A DNA stretch of 64,000 nt from Agromyces sp. ISL-38 (GTDB taxonomy: Bacteria; Actinomycetota; Actinomycetes; Actinomycetales; Microbacteriaceae). The stretch is from assembly GCF_018613935.1 (NCBI RefSeq), contig NZ_JAGGPF010000011.1, forward strand, positions 1 to 64,000, given 5' to 3'. The translations under genes and the position numbers were made by a program. How positions within the stretch are numbered: the first letter of the stretch is position 1; every line of letters begins with the position of its first letter. Below are positions 1-7,080 of the stretch, one piece after another. The notes beneath the pieces are model-generated. The model had not been told where the DNA came from and searched no databases. It saw only the letters and a list, made by a program, of their open reading frames with translations.

Positions 1-296
1 GCGCTCCCGGCGAACCCGGCGGGCCCGGCGGGCCCGGCGCTCCTGGCGGGCCCGGCGAACCTGGCGCTCCCGGCGCTCCCGGCGCTCCCGGAGTCACTCC
101 GGTCGTCACCACGTCGGATACGTCTGCACCTCCGAGCAACACATCGCGCGGACACAGTGGCGGACGTGGGCTTGCCGACACCGGCGTCGACGACACGAGC
201 ATCATGGTGCTCCAGTCGGCGGCGGTGATCGGGATGCTGGGGGGGATCATCCTCGTCATCGCCGCGGCTCGCCGCCGGCAGAGCCGACGGGTGTAA
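1..296 (+). CDS. Collagen-like cell-wall protein, C-terminal end (partial)
   Basis: Only the 3' end is in the window; the frame enters at base 3. It reads Gly-X-Y collagen-like triplets rich in Pro, Ala and Glu for about 32 residues, then a short Thr/Ser-rich spacer, then the sorting signal LADTG, a hydrophobic segment of about 20 residues and a basic RRRQSRR tail ending at TAA 294-296. This is the order of a sortase-anchored surface protein. LAxTG rather than LPxTG is the motif associated with class E sortases of high-GC Actinobacteria. The likely role is a surface stalk or adhesin attached to peptidoglycan; the N-terminal domains are outside the window. A strong hairpin follows at 311-343. 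Confidence 0.8.
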   Translation, partial: APGEPGGPGGPGAPGGPGEPGAPGAPGAPGVTPVVTTSDTSAPPSNTSRGHSGGRGLADTGVDDTSIMVLQSAAVIGMLGGIILVIAAARRRQSRRV

Positions 297-310
297 CCCG
301 GCTCGAGCTA

Positions 311-343
311 CCGCGCCACACGGGATCACCCCGTGTGGCGCGG
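311..343. terminator. Intrinsic terminator hairpin after the collagen-like gene
   Basis: A perfect 14-base inverted repeat, CCGCGCCACACGGG at 311-324 and its complement at 330-343, encloses a 5-base loop. There is no T-run, which is common for actinobacterial terminators. It lies 15 bases after the stop of the collagen-like gene. Confidence 0.7.
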
Positions 344-423
344 TCGCGCGCTCGGCCACGTAGTGCCCTCCGAGCTAATCTGCCAACCAGTTGAAATTCA
401 CGACCGGGTGAAGGAGTCAGATC

Positions 424-644
424 ATGGGCAAGGTGTTCAGCGACATCGCGGTCTCGGCCGATGGCTTCGCGGCGGGCATGAACCAACGGGCCTCCTCGAC
501 GAGCTGCGACTGCACGTCACGCCGTGCGTCCTCGGTGCGGGCGAGCGTGTGTTCGACGGCGTGCCGCCGCAGGCGCTGGAGCGGGTATCGGTGCGAGCGG
601 CGTCACTCGTGACGCACATCACCTACCGGCCGGTGCGGGCGTAG
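424..644 (+). pseudogene. RibD/DHFR-like reductase, internally deleted remnant
   Basis: An AAGGAG ribosome site at 411-416 precedes ATG 424, and the N terminus MGKVFSDIAVSADGFAAGMN matches the start of small dihydrofolate-reductase-family proteins (RibD C-terminal domain, YyaP/YwjB type). From about base 490 the frame is lost; in another frame the C-terminal signature LLDELRLHVTPCVLGAGERV and a closing THITYRPV strand appear and end at TAG 642-644. The roughly 120-residue middle of the domain is missing, so this is a remnant produced by an internal deletion and not a functional enzyme. Confidence 0.75.
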
Positions 645-684
645 CCTCCGGCTGCGGACCCCACCGATTGTCTACGCTGGCGGA

Positions 685-1095
685 ATGAGCGAGACGCCGG
701 CCCCCACCCACTTCCGCATCCGCTGGGGCTGGTTCGCCGGATGCATCGTGCTGGGCCTCGCCGCCATCATGGTCGGGGACTTCGTGGCACCCGCCGCCGA
801 CCGCGTGGGCTACCTCGCCGGCGTGCTGGCCAACGTCGGTACCACGCTGCTACTGGTGGGCATCGTGGTGCTGCTGGAGCGGCGGATCATCGACAACGCG
901 GTGCGCTTGGTCCGCACCGCGAACGAGCAGGCGAACGAGGCGATCCGAGTCCAAATTCAAGATCTCGATGACCGGCTGGCCGCCGAGTGGGCGTCCGCGA
1001 CTGCCGAGAACGTGGCCGAGAAGACGGCCGAGACCCGTCGGCTCACCGACGAGTTCACGAAACGCATCGTCGACGACGCCAAGCGCGAGGCGTAG
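685..1095 (+). CDS. Small membrane protein with C-terminal coiled coil, unknown function
   Basis: The 136-residue product has two hydrophobic segments (about residues 17-35 and 43-65) separated by a short loop, followed by a long charged helix (about 66-136) with heptad-like spacing and many Glu, Arg and Ala residues. That predicts two membrane spans and a cytoplasmic coiled coil. I do not recognise a named family. It stands alone: a broken gene lies upstream and 220 bases separate it from the cysteine-rich peptide genes downstream. Base composition is high GC like the core genome, so it probably lies outside the peptide cluster. Confidence 0.6.
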   Translation: MSETPAPTHFRIRWGWFAGCIVLGLAAIMVGDFVAPAADRVGYLAGVLANVGTTLLLVGIVVLLERRIIDNAVRLVRTANEQANEAIRVQIQDLDDRLAAEWASATAENVAEKTAETRRLTDEFTKRIVDDAKREA

Positions 1096-1317
1096 ACCCG
1101 ACGATCCGCAGTGGGAGCGGATGCTCCCTAACGTACGCGAGGACATTCCTCCCATGGAACATAGGGATGCCGGCGACTCAACAGCATGTGTCCCCCTAAT
1201 TGCGGACAGATTTTGCTGGCATTTACGGCTTAGGCTCACGATCAGATCCCTCGAACGCAGCGACTGGGGATTTTATTCCAACTGAGGCATCATCAATAAC
1301 GAACTTGGGGACTATTC

Positions 1318-1515
1318 ATGATTGATTTCATCGCCCGCCTCGCTGATCGCACCGTGGGCCTTTTCGCGCCGCGCACTGAAGCGCTTGCCGCATGCTCAGG
1401 CTCTTATACGATCTGCACAGGCTTCTGCTCGCCGAATTCCAGATGGGTGTACAGGTGCACGTACAAGCCGGATTGCACCGACACGTGCTCGAACACCGGC
1501 ATGTGCTGTGCGTGA
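1318..1515 (+). CDS. Cysteine-rich secreted peptide precursor 1
   Basis: A 65-residue precursor. Residues 1-24 form a leader with a hydrophobic stretch and end in APRTEALA; residues 25-65 are the putative mature peptide, with eight cysteines at 26, 33, 37, 47, 53, 57, 63 and 64 (pattern C-x6-C-x3-C-x9-C-x5-C-x3-C-x5-CC). It is followed eight bases later by a paralogue with the same leader and pattern, then by MauE- and thioredoxin-like genes and ABC transporters. ALA before AC looks like a signal-peptidase-type cleavage site, matching the signal peptidase gene in the cluster. The inferred role is a four-disulfide secreted peptide, perhaps a bacteriocin. There is no lanthionine synthetase, YcaO or radical-SAM gene nearby. 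I do not recognise a described family. Confidence 0.75.
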   Translation: MIDFIARLADRTVGLFAPRTEALAACSGSYTICTGFCSPNSRWVYRCTYKPDCTDTCSNTGMCCA

Positions 1516-1532
1516 GTCTGAGAATGTACACC

Positions 1533-1733
1533 TTGTTTAGTTTCATCACCGAACTTGCGGACCGAGCGGTGACCCTCGTAGCACCTCGAACAGAAGCGCT
1601 AGCCGCGTGTTCAGGCAGCTACAACGTCTGCGCTGGCAGCTGCAGTGTGGGTGTCGGTAGCCGGCGATGGTACTACTGCACCATAAAGCCCGACTGCACA
1701 GACACCTGTACAGGGCAGAGTTGGTGCTGCTAG
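1533..1733 (+). CDS. Cysteine-rich secreted peptide precursor 2
   Basis: Paralogue of the preceding peptide. Starting at TTG 1533 gives 66 residues and a leader that aligns without gaps to peptide 1 (LADR, then APRTEALA); an upstream in-frame ATG at 1524 would add three residues and is the alternative. GAGA at 1520-1523 could serve as ribosome site for the TTG. Cysteines at 26, 33, 37, 49, 55, 59, 65 and 66 keep the pattern of peptide 1 with an x11 instead of x9 central loop. Conserved core motifs are ACSGSY and KPDCTDTC. Two divergent copies in tandem suggest a two-component peptide or duplication followed by diversification. The stop codon overlaps the ribosome site of the next gene, indicating co-translation. 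Confidence 0.72.
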   Translation: MFSFITELADRAVTLVAPRTEALAACSGSYNVCAGSCSVGVGSRRWYYCTIKPDCTDTCTGQSWCC

Positions 1734-1736
1734 GGA

Positions 1737-2267
1737 GTGGCAGTCGTATTCTCCGCAATCATCGCGGGAACATTTATAGCATCCGCTCTGAGCAAGTTGC
1801 GAAGCAGGTCGGCTTGGTCTGGCTTTGTCAAATCTATCGACGCCCTCGAGTTGCCAGTATTGAGGCTTGCGTCCATCGCTACGGGGGTGGTCGCAAGCGG
1901 CGTAGTCGGATTCGAGCTCGCCATCGCCGTCTTCGTGATTATTCCGCGCACGTCCGTTTATGGGCTGTCCCTTGCTCTGATTCTGTTGACGGCGTTCTGC
2001 GCGGTGATTCTTTTTGCCATCCGCAACAAGAGAACGGCAGAGTGCAGATGCTTTGGCGTGACGGGGCAACCGCTCGGCCCCGTGCACATTGCAAGGAACC
2101 TGCTGATCATGTCAATCGCTGCATGCGGCCTTTTCGTTAGCGGTTTGCCGATAGGGCAGCTCACGCCGATGGAAATCACCGTCGTAGTTCTTGTTTCTCT
2201 CGTCGGAGTGGGCGTCATCGCATCCTTTGACGAACTGTTCGGGCTCTTCTCGAGAGAGCGTCGGTAG
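1737..2267 (+). CDS. MauE/DoxX-type redox membrane protein
   Basis: A 176-residue, very hydrophobic protein with about four membrane spans and the MauE signature AECRCFG (Cys103 and Cys105) in the loop between spans. MauE of methylamine utilisation clusters is needed, with the thioredoxin-like MauD, to produce the disulfide-rich small subunit of methylamine dehydrogenase. The start is GTG 1737, four bases after the stop of peptide 2, with TAGGGAG serving as both stop and ribosome site. Next to two eight-cysteine peptides and a thioredoxin-fold protein, the likely job is electron transfer for disulfide formation in the exported peptides. No mau structural genes are present, so this is not methylamine metabolism. 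Confidence 0.8.
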   Translation: MAVVFSAIIAGTFIASALSKLRSRSAWSGFVKSIDALELPVLRLASIATGVVASGVVGFELAIAVFVIIPRTSVYGLSLALILLTAFCAVILFAIRNKRTAECRCFGVTGQPLGPVHIARNLLIMSIAACGLFVSGLPIGQLTPMEITVVVLVSLVGVGVIASFDELFGLFSRERR

Positions 2268-2282
2268 TCCAAGGCTTCCGTA

Positions 2283-2894
2283 GTGCGGTTCTCGCAGAAG
2301 CCAGACCTAGAAAGAAGTATGGAGAGTCCTCAGTTGAACGTTGTAGAGCTCACGGTGGCAATTGCCATTCTCATCCTCTTGCTGCTGAACCTATTGCTCA
2401 CCTATGGCGTCGTCCGGCGACTCCGAGAGCACGGCACTCGCCTTTCAAAAGTTGAAGCAGGCGGCAATGGGGGCGGCGCCGACTCGCTCGGTCCGGCAAG
2501 CCCTGCACCCGGGACGTCTGTTCCGTCTTTTGAGGCGGCTGCTGTCGACGGGTCAGTCGTGAGCAGCGCGACTACAAGCCAAGGTGAGAAGTACATGGGA
2601 TTCTTCTCCCCGACCTGCGCGCCCTGCCGGGAGCGCCTGCCGGAATTCATCAGCTTCGCTCAGCGCAGAAGCCCAGACGACGTTGTGGTCATTATCCAAG
2701 ATGGAGACGGCGCGAGCGAAATGGCGGCGGCAGCCACGGGGGTTGCCCGCGTGATCATCGACGATGGCCCCGGCGGGCAATTGATTGAGTCGTTCCAGGT
2801 TGATCGGTTTCCCACGCTGATCGCACTGCAGGATGGCGTCGTGACCACGAATACCTCGATTATGGGCGGACTGCCCTCAGAACTCGTTCGCTAG
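2283..2894 (+). CDS. Membrane-anchored thioredoxin-fold protein (MauD/TlpA-like)
   Basis: With GTG 2283 as start the product has 203 residues: an N-terminal membrane anchor (about 20-42), a Gly/Ser/Pro-rich linker, and a thioredoxin-like domain with the active site FFSPTCAPCRE (Cys112, Cys115) and the cis-proline segment DRFPTLIAL near 175. ATG 2319, twelve codons in, is an alternative start. The topology places the CxxC domain outside the cytoplasmic membrane. Together with the MauE protein it forms a MauE/MauD-type pair, expected to oxidise or isomerise cysteines of the two secreted peptides. The last 18 bases overlap the convergent signal peptidase gene. Confidence 0.82.
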   Translation: MRFSQKPDLERSMESPQLNVVELTVAIAILILLLLNLLLTYGVVRRLREHGTRLSKVEAGGNGGGADSLGPASPAPGTSVPSFEAAAVDGSVVSSATTSQGEKYMGFFSPTCAPCRERLPEFISFAQRRSPDDVVVIIQDGDGASEMAAAATGVARVIIDDGPGGQLIESFQVDRFPTLIALQDGVVTTNTSIMGGLPSELVR

Positions 2895-3440
2895 CACGGA
2901 GCCCCCGGGCGGCGGCGTATCCCGCCAATGGCACGCACGCCCTCGCGGCGTCCGAACCACAATTCCTCCGACATGCTGTGCGGGCACGCAACCCCATTCA
3001 CGCGAGTCCTCGCTTCGTGGATTGTCTCCCAAGAGAACCAATGTTCCATCGGGGACGCGGTTGCCGTCGGAACCAGCGATGGGAATGTTGTGTGGAAGAT
3101 TTTGCCCACCGGTGGCAGCCACGCGCTTCACTAATAGGCGATCCGGCGAAACCCCATCGGCGAGTTGCTGTGAGTAGCGATAATCCTTCGGAAGGCGAAC
3201 AAGGACGATGTCGCCCGGCTCAAGCGGTTTGCGATATCGTCGGCGAACAAGAATGCGATCGCCGTCGTGAAGTGTCGGCGCCATGCTCATCCCGCGGACC
3301 GTTACAAGCAGATAGCTGCGTCGACCGAGAAAGACCAGTGCGGTTGCGGCGACGAGGAACAAGGCGAAGACGATGCTTCCGATAATCATTAGCAGTCCCG
3401 TTCGCGGAGCATCCTTGGCCTTGTGGCCCAATGAGATCAA
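2877..3440 (-). CDS. Signal peptidase I (S26 family), cluster-associated
   Basis: The 187-residue protein has one N-terminal membrane span (about 15-40) and the type I signal peptidase boxes: catalytic serine in RGMSMAPTL (Ser52), general-base lysine in LLVKRVAATGG (Lys105), and the box E segment LGDNPRSEDSREWG. It is short and single-spanning, unlike the housekeeping enzyme of many actinobacteria. The start is uncertain: TTG 3440 gives the full product, but the ribosome site is poor, and the ATG encoding Met18 is an alternative. It is convergent with the thioredoxin-fold gene and divergent from the permease gene. The likely task is to cut the peptide leaders after ALA. Confidence 0.82.
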   Translation of the reverse strand: MISLGHKAKDAPRTGLLMIIGSIVFALFLVAATALVFLGRRSYLLVTVRGMSMAPTLHDGDRILVRRRYRKPLEPGDIVLVRLPKDYRYSQQLADGVSPDRLLVKRVAATGGQNLPHNIPIAGSDGNRVPDGTLVLLGDNPRSEDSREWGCVPAQHVGGIVVRTPRGRACHWRDTPPPGGSVLANEF

Positions 3441-3523
3441 ATGCTAGCCGGTCGTCAGGCTCCGATGGCCCACCGTGCTGAAATCTGCCGATACAGCGTG
3501 ATCGCGGTTGTTTGGACACAGAC

Positions 3524-6361
3524 ATGCTGAGCTACATCAGGCTAGGTCTCGCAAGTCATGGATGGCGAGCGACATCACTCGTGATCGGTGTTGTCGTGGC
3601 ATCGGCAAGTTTCGTTCTACTGACCTCGGCGGTCCAGTCAACCCGTGCCGAGGTAGTGGGCACCGTGCAGGACAACGCTCGGTCGGCGTACGACGTGCTG
3701 GTGCGACCGAAAGGCTCTCTGACGGACATCGAGGAGAGCCGCAATCTCGTCCAGGACAACTACCTATCAGGAGTTTTCGGAGGCATCTCCATGGATGCGT
3801 ACGAGCAGATCCGGGATATTCCTGGTGTCGAAGTCGCTGCCCCCATCGCGAACTTGGGATACGTGAACGTGGTGGGCACCGCATATGTTGACCTTCGTTC
3901 ATTTGTCAACGATGGGGCATCATTGTTCCGCGTGGATCCTACCTACGCGGCGGCGAACGGGGCCGCTCGGTACAGCGACGCCCCTCGGTATTTGTACTAC
4001 ACAGAAAGCGCATTCGATGGGGAGCCGCAGGGCGTCACGACCGTGGAGAACGACAGCGGTGCACAACGGTGGCCGTGCTGGTATTTCAATGTCGATCCGC
4101 TCGGCACCGGCAGCGCCCCGCAGCGGCCCTTCAGACAGGAGACCGACGCATTTGTCGTCGGCCAGTCGGCCTTCGACCCGGAGTTGCGCACGGGTTTGGA
4201 GTGCTACTCGTCGGTGAGTCCATCAACGAGCTCCGGAGCGGGGATTACGGATCAACCAGATGGCTTTGTCGGGGTGAGCATTCCCGTCGCATTCCCGGTT
4301 CTAATCGCAGCGATCGATGCCGAGCAAGAGGCCGCCCTCGTGGGTCTTGAGGACGCAGTCACTGAAGGCAGCTATCTCCTCGCAGATGAACAACCATCGG
4401 TAGAACGAGTGCAAGGGCGGGGGATGGTGGATGTTCCTGTTCTTCTCTCGACGGATGCATTCGCGGACGTAACAATGGGCCTAAGCGTGACGCGGCTTGA
4501 TATTGGCGGCACACGAGCTCTCGACCAATTGGACAGCCCTGCCGCCAGGCCATGGCTGACTGGATTGTCTGGATCGAAGGTGGGCGAGATAAATGTTGAC
4601 TTGACGGGAGTGTTCGAGCCTTTGGCTCAGTCGTCGCGTTTGTCATTTGGTGTTGGGCCGGCCAACTCCTTTAGCCCAGAGGTCGGAAACTACTGGACGA
4701 CCGGCCCGGTCGCATATGACGACGCCGGGGGCAGGCTTGAGGCGTCGATTAAGCCGTCACCAGAGCCGCAGACTTGGGCGGCGCAGTGGACTAAGTACGA
4801 CCAGAACATTCCGGTGGATAACCAAGCGACACAGGTGCGCGATGTAACATTGATCGAGGCCGCGATTTGCAGCGCCGGATGCGAGGTGCCTCGTCCCTTC
4901 GTGACAGGCAGGTTCGATCCAGAAGAGATCACGGGTTTCTCCGGACTCTCCCGCCTCCCGCTGGAAAGCTATCGTCAACCGGAGGTCACCGGGGCCGATG
5001 AGAGAACCCGCGAGATACTCCACAACGACGCGTTGCTTCCAGATCGCAACCTCGGCGGATACTTGCGCCAGCCACCTGCGATGCTCACCACACTTCAGAG
5101 CATCACAGCGTTCCTGTCCAGTCGCGCCGACGCGGAAAGGAGTGCGTCGACGCCCATCAGTAGTATCCGGATCCGGGTAGCGGGCGTATCCGGTGTGGAC
5201 GAGCTCTCGCGTAGCCGAATAAATGCCGTTGTCGCCGGGATCAAGAATCAACTGGGGGATTCCGTTGTTGTAGAAGTCACGGTCGGGGCCTCACCCGCCC
5301 CCCAGCAAGTCGTTCTTCCGGCTGGCGTCGCCGGTGCCGAGCAGATTCTTGTAGAGGAGTACTGGGCCGAGAAGGGTGTCGGCGTCAGGATCGTCAATGC
5401 GATAGACGCAAAGAGTGGCGCTTTGTTCGTCTTGGTGCTTGTCGTCTGCACTCTTTATCTCGCGCAAGGCGCCCTCGCGTCGGTTAGAACTCGTCGTGCG
5501 GAAATCGCTACTTTGCTCGGTATGGGTTGGGCACGTGCTACAGCATTCCTAGTGATCGCGGCCGAGCTACTCGTCATCGGTGCACTGGGTGGGTTCCTTG
5601 GAGCACTTGTGGCTTGGGTGACAGCAGGGCTTCTCGGAATTGGCGTAGCGACCAGTCAAGTCCTGCTCGCAATCCCGCTGGCCGTCCTCGTCGCGTTAGT
5701 GGCGGGCCTAATTCCAGCGTGGCTGGCGTCGCGAATCTTGCCCGTAGAGGCGTTCCGACCCCCGGTCGCGCCTGTCTATCGTTCGCGGCAGGTGCGGACA
5801 CCACTTGAGCTTGCGCTTGCAAATGTGGCTCGGGGAAGAACTCGCACGATCCTTGGAGCGGCCGGCCTGGCTCTAGCTGTAGCGGCCCTGACAATTCTGC
5901 TTGGAATGACGATCGCCTTCCGCGGCCAGGTAGCTGGGACGCTCCTCGGCACCGTCGTGACTGCTGAGGTTCGTGACGTTGACTTTCTTGCCGTCGCGGT
6001 AAGTATGGGGCTCGGGACCGTCGCTTTGGTCGACGTGCTGCTGATGAACCAGCGCGAGCGTGCGGGCGAGTATGCCGTACTCAGTGCCACCGGATGGAGT
6101 ACCAGCGAACTCGCACAGGTGACTAGGTACGAGGGGATCGCCATGGCCATTATGGGCGGATTCGTTGGTGCCGCCCTCGGCGCCGCCGTGGTGATCGCAA
6201 TGGGTGGTCCATTGGTAACCCCCGAGGTAGTCATCGGAATGCTTGTCGCCACAGGTTCGTCGATGGTGGGCGGATTGGCCGTGGTACTGCTTGTTCTGCT
6301 CGGTTCCACCAGCCAAGTTGCACAAATGCCTCCCGCCACGATTTTGGCCGCCGACGAATAG
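3524..6361 (+). CDS. MacB/FtsX-type ABC transporter permease
   Basis: A 945-residue permease from ATG 3524 (an in-frame TTG lies at 3512). One membrane span near residues 18-40 is followed by an extracytoplasmic domain of about 580 residues, then three spans with an FtsX core (RTRRAEIATLLGMGWARA after the first), and a second FtsX-like three-span block at the C terminus (RERAGEYAVLSATGW). This is the layout of MacB/LolCE-type mechanotransmission permeases. The ATPase gene follows 11 bases later. In bacteriocin clusters such as those of the lactococcin 972 family, large FtsX-like permeases with a cognate ATPase accompany the peptide and act in export or immunity, and the same role is inferred here. 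Confidence 0.85.
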   Translation: MLSYIRLGLASHGWRATSLVIGVVVASASFVLLTSAVQSTRAEVVGTVQDNARSAYDVLVRPKGSLTDIEESRNLVQDNYLSGVFGGISMDAYEQIRDIPGVEVAAPIANLGYVNVVGTAYVDLRSFVNDGASLFRVDPTYAAANGAARYSDAPRYLYYTESAFDGEPQGVTTVENDSGAQRWPCWYFNVDPLGTGSAPQRPFRQETDAFVVGQSAFDPELRTGLECYSSVSPSTSSGAGITDQPDGFVGVSIPVAFPVLIAAIDAEQEAALVGLEDAVTEGSYLLADEQPSVERVQGRGMVDVPVLLSTDAFADVTMGLSVTRLDIGGTRALDQLDSPAARPWLTGLSGSKVGEINVDLTGVFEPLAQSSRLSFGVGPANSFSPEVGNYWTTGPVAYDDAGGRLEASIKPSPEPQTWAAQWTKYDQNIPVDNQATQVRDVTLIEAAICSAGCEVPRPFVTGRFDPEEITGFSGLSRLPLESYRQPEVTGADERTREILHNDALLPDRNLGGYLRQPPAMLTTLQSITAFLSSRADAERSASTPISSIRIRVAGVSGVDELSRSRINAVVAGIKNQLGDSVVVEVTVGASPAPQQVVLPAGVAGAEQILVEEYWAEKGVGVRIVNAIDAKSGALFVLVLVVCTLYLAQGALASVRTRRAEIATLLGMGWARATAFLVIAAELLVIGALGGFLGALVAWVTAGLLGIGVATSQVLLAIPLAVLVALVAGLIPAWLASRILPVEAFRPPVAPVYRSRQVRTPLELALANVARGRTRTILGAAGLALAVAALTILLGMTIAFRGQVAGTLLGTVVTAEVRDVDFLAVAVSMGLGTVALVDVLLMNQRERAGEYAVLSATGWSTSELAQVTRYEGIAMAIMGGFVGAALGAAVVIAMGGPLVTPEVVIGMLVATGSSMVGGLAVVLLVLLGSTSQVAQMPPATILAADE

Positions 6362-6372
6362 GACTTGAATCG

Positions 6373-7080
6373 ATGTCAAACGCTCACACCATGCGTCAAG
6401 GCGTGCCAGTCGCTGTCGAGGGAGTGTCGAAATCGTTCCTTCAAGGAAAGCGCCAGACACATCGGGCGCTCAACAACGTGGACCTCGCAATCAAGGCCGG
6501 CTCGACCGTTGCGCTCACTGGGCCGTCCGGTTCCGGCAAGTCGACGTTGCTTCATCTCATCGGCGGCATGGAGCGCCCCAGTGAGGGCCACATAACCGTA
6601 GGCGAGACCCGCGTCGACCAGCTGTCGGTCCGTGACCTTACCCGGTACCGGCGCAACGTGGGATTCGTGTTCCAGAAGTTTCATCTGCTTCCCGGGCTCA
6701 CTGTTATCGACAATGTCATTGCTCCGGTGTTGCCTCGCCGCGTCTCGTTTAAGAAGAGTGCTCGAGCCCAGGAACTTCTCGAGTCGGTCGGGCTAGGAGA
6801 TCGCGCCCTTTCGATGCCTCATGAACTTTCGGGCGGCCAACAGCAGCGGGTCGCCATCGCTCGTGCAGTAATTGGCTTTCCCGACCTCCTCATCGCGGAC
6901 GAACCCACTGGCAGCCTCGATGGCGCGACGGGCGAAGAGATCATGCAACTATTACTAACCACTAGCGACACGTGGGGCACGACGCTCGTCGTTGCGACGC
7001 ATAATCTCAAGGTCGCGGAACTGTGCCAACAACATGTGCAACTCGTGGATGGTGCCATCCATCGGACAGTAGGCGTGTGA
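6373..7080 (+). CDS. ABC transporter ATPase (LolD/MacB type)
   Basis: A 235-residue ATPase with Walker [10 protein letters not shown], the Q-loop in [12 protein letters not shown], signature LSGGQQQR, Walker [13 protein letters not shown] and the H-loop in VATHN. The sequence class matches LolD/MacB ATPases that pair with FtsX-like permeases, and the partner gene is directly upstream. Its stop TGA overlaps the start ATG of the next ABC transporter, so the three transport genes are co-translated. It energises the permease, which probably moves or removes the cysteine-rich peptides at the membrane. Confidence 0.88.
   Translation: MSNAHTMRQGVPVAVEGVSKSFLQGKRQTHRALNNVDLAIKAGSTVALTGPSGSGKSTLLHLIGGMERPSEGHITVGETRVDQLSVRDLTRYRRNVGFVFQKFHLLPGLTVIDNVIAPVLPRRVSFKKSARAQELLESVGLGDRALSMPHELSGGQQQRVAIARAVIGFPDLLIADEPTGSLDGATGEEIMQLLLTTSDTWGTTLVVATHNLKVAELCQQHVQLVDGAIHRTVGV

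Noticed and set aside
1096..1317. Promoter or riboswitch before the peptide genes
   Set aside because: The 222-base region must contain a promoter, but no convincing -35/-10 pair or known riboswitch motif could be identified by eye.
1318..1733. Lanthipeptide or thiopeptide precursors
   Set aside because: No LanB/C/M, YcaO or radical-SAM enzyme is nearby, and the cysteines are numerous and evenly conserved, which fits disulfides better.
1737..2894. Methylamine utilisation genes
   Set aside because: Only the MauE- and MauD-like accessory functions are present; no methylamine dehydrogenase subunits or other mau genes.
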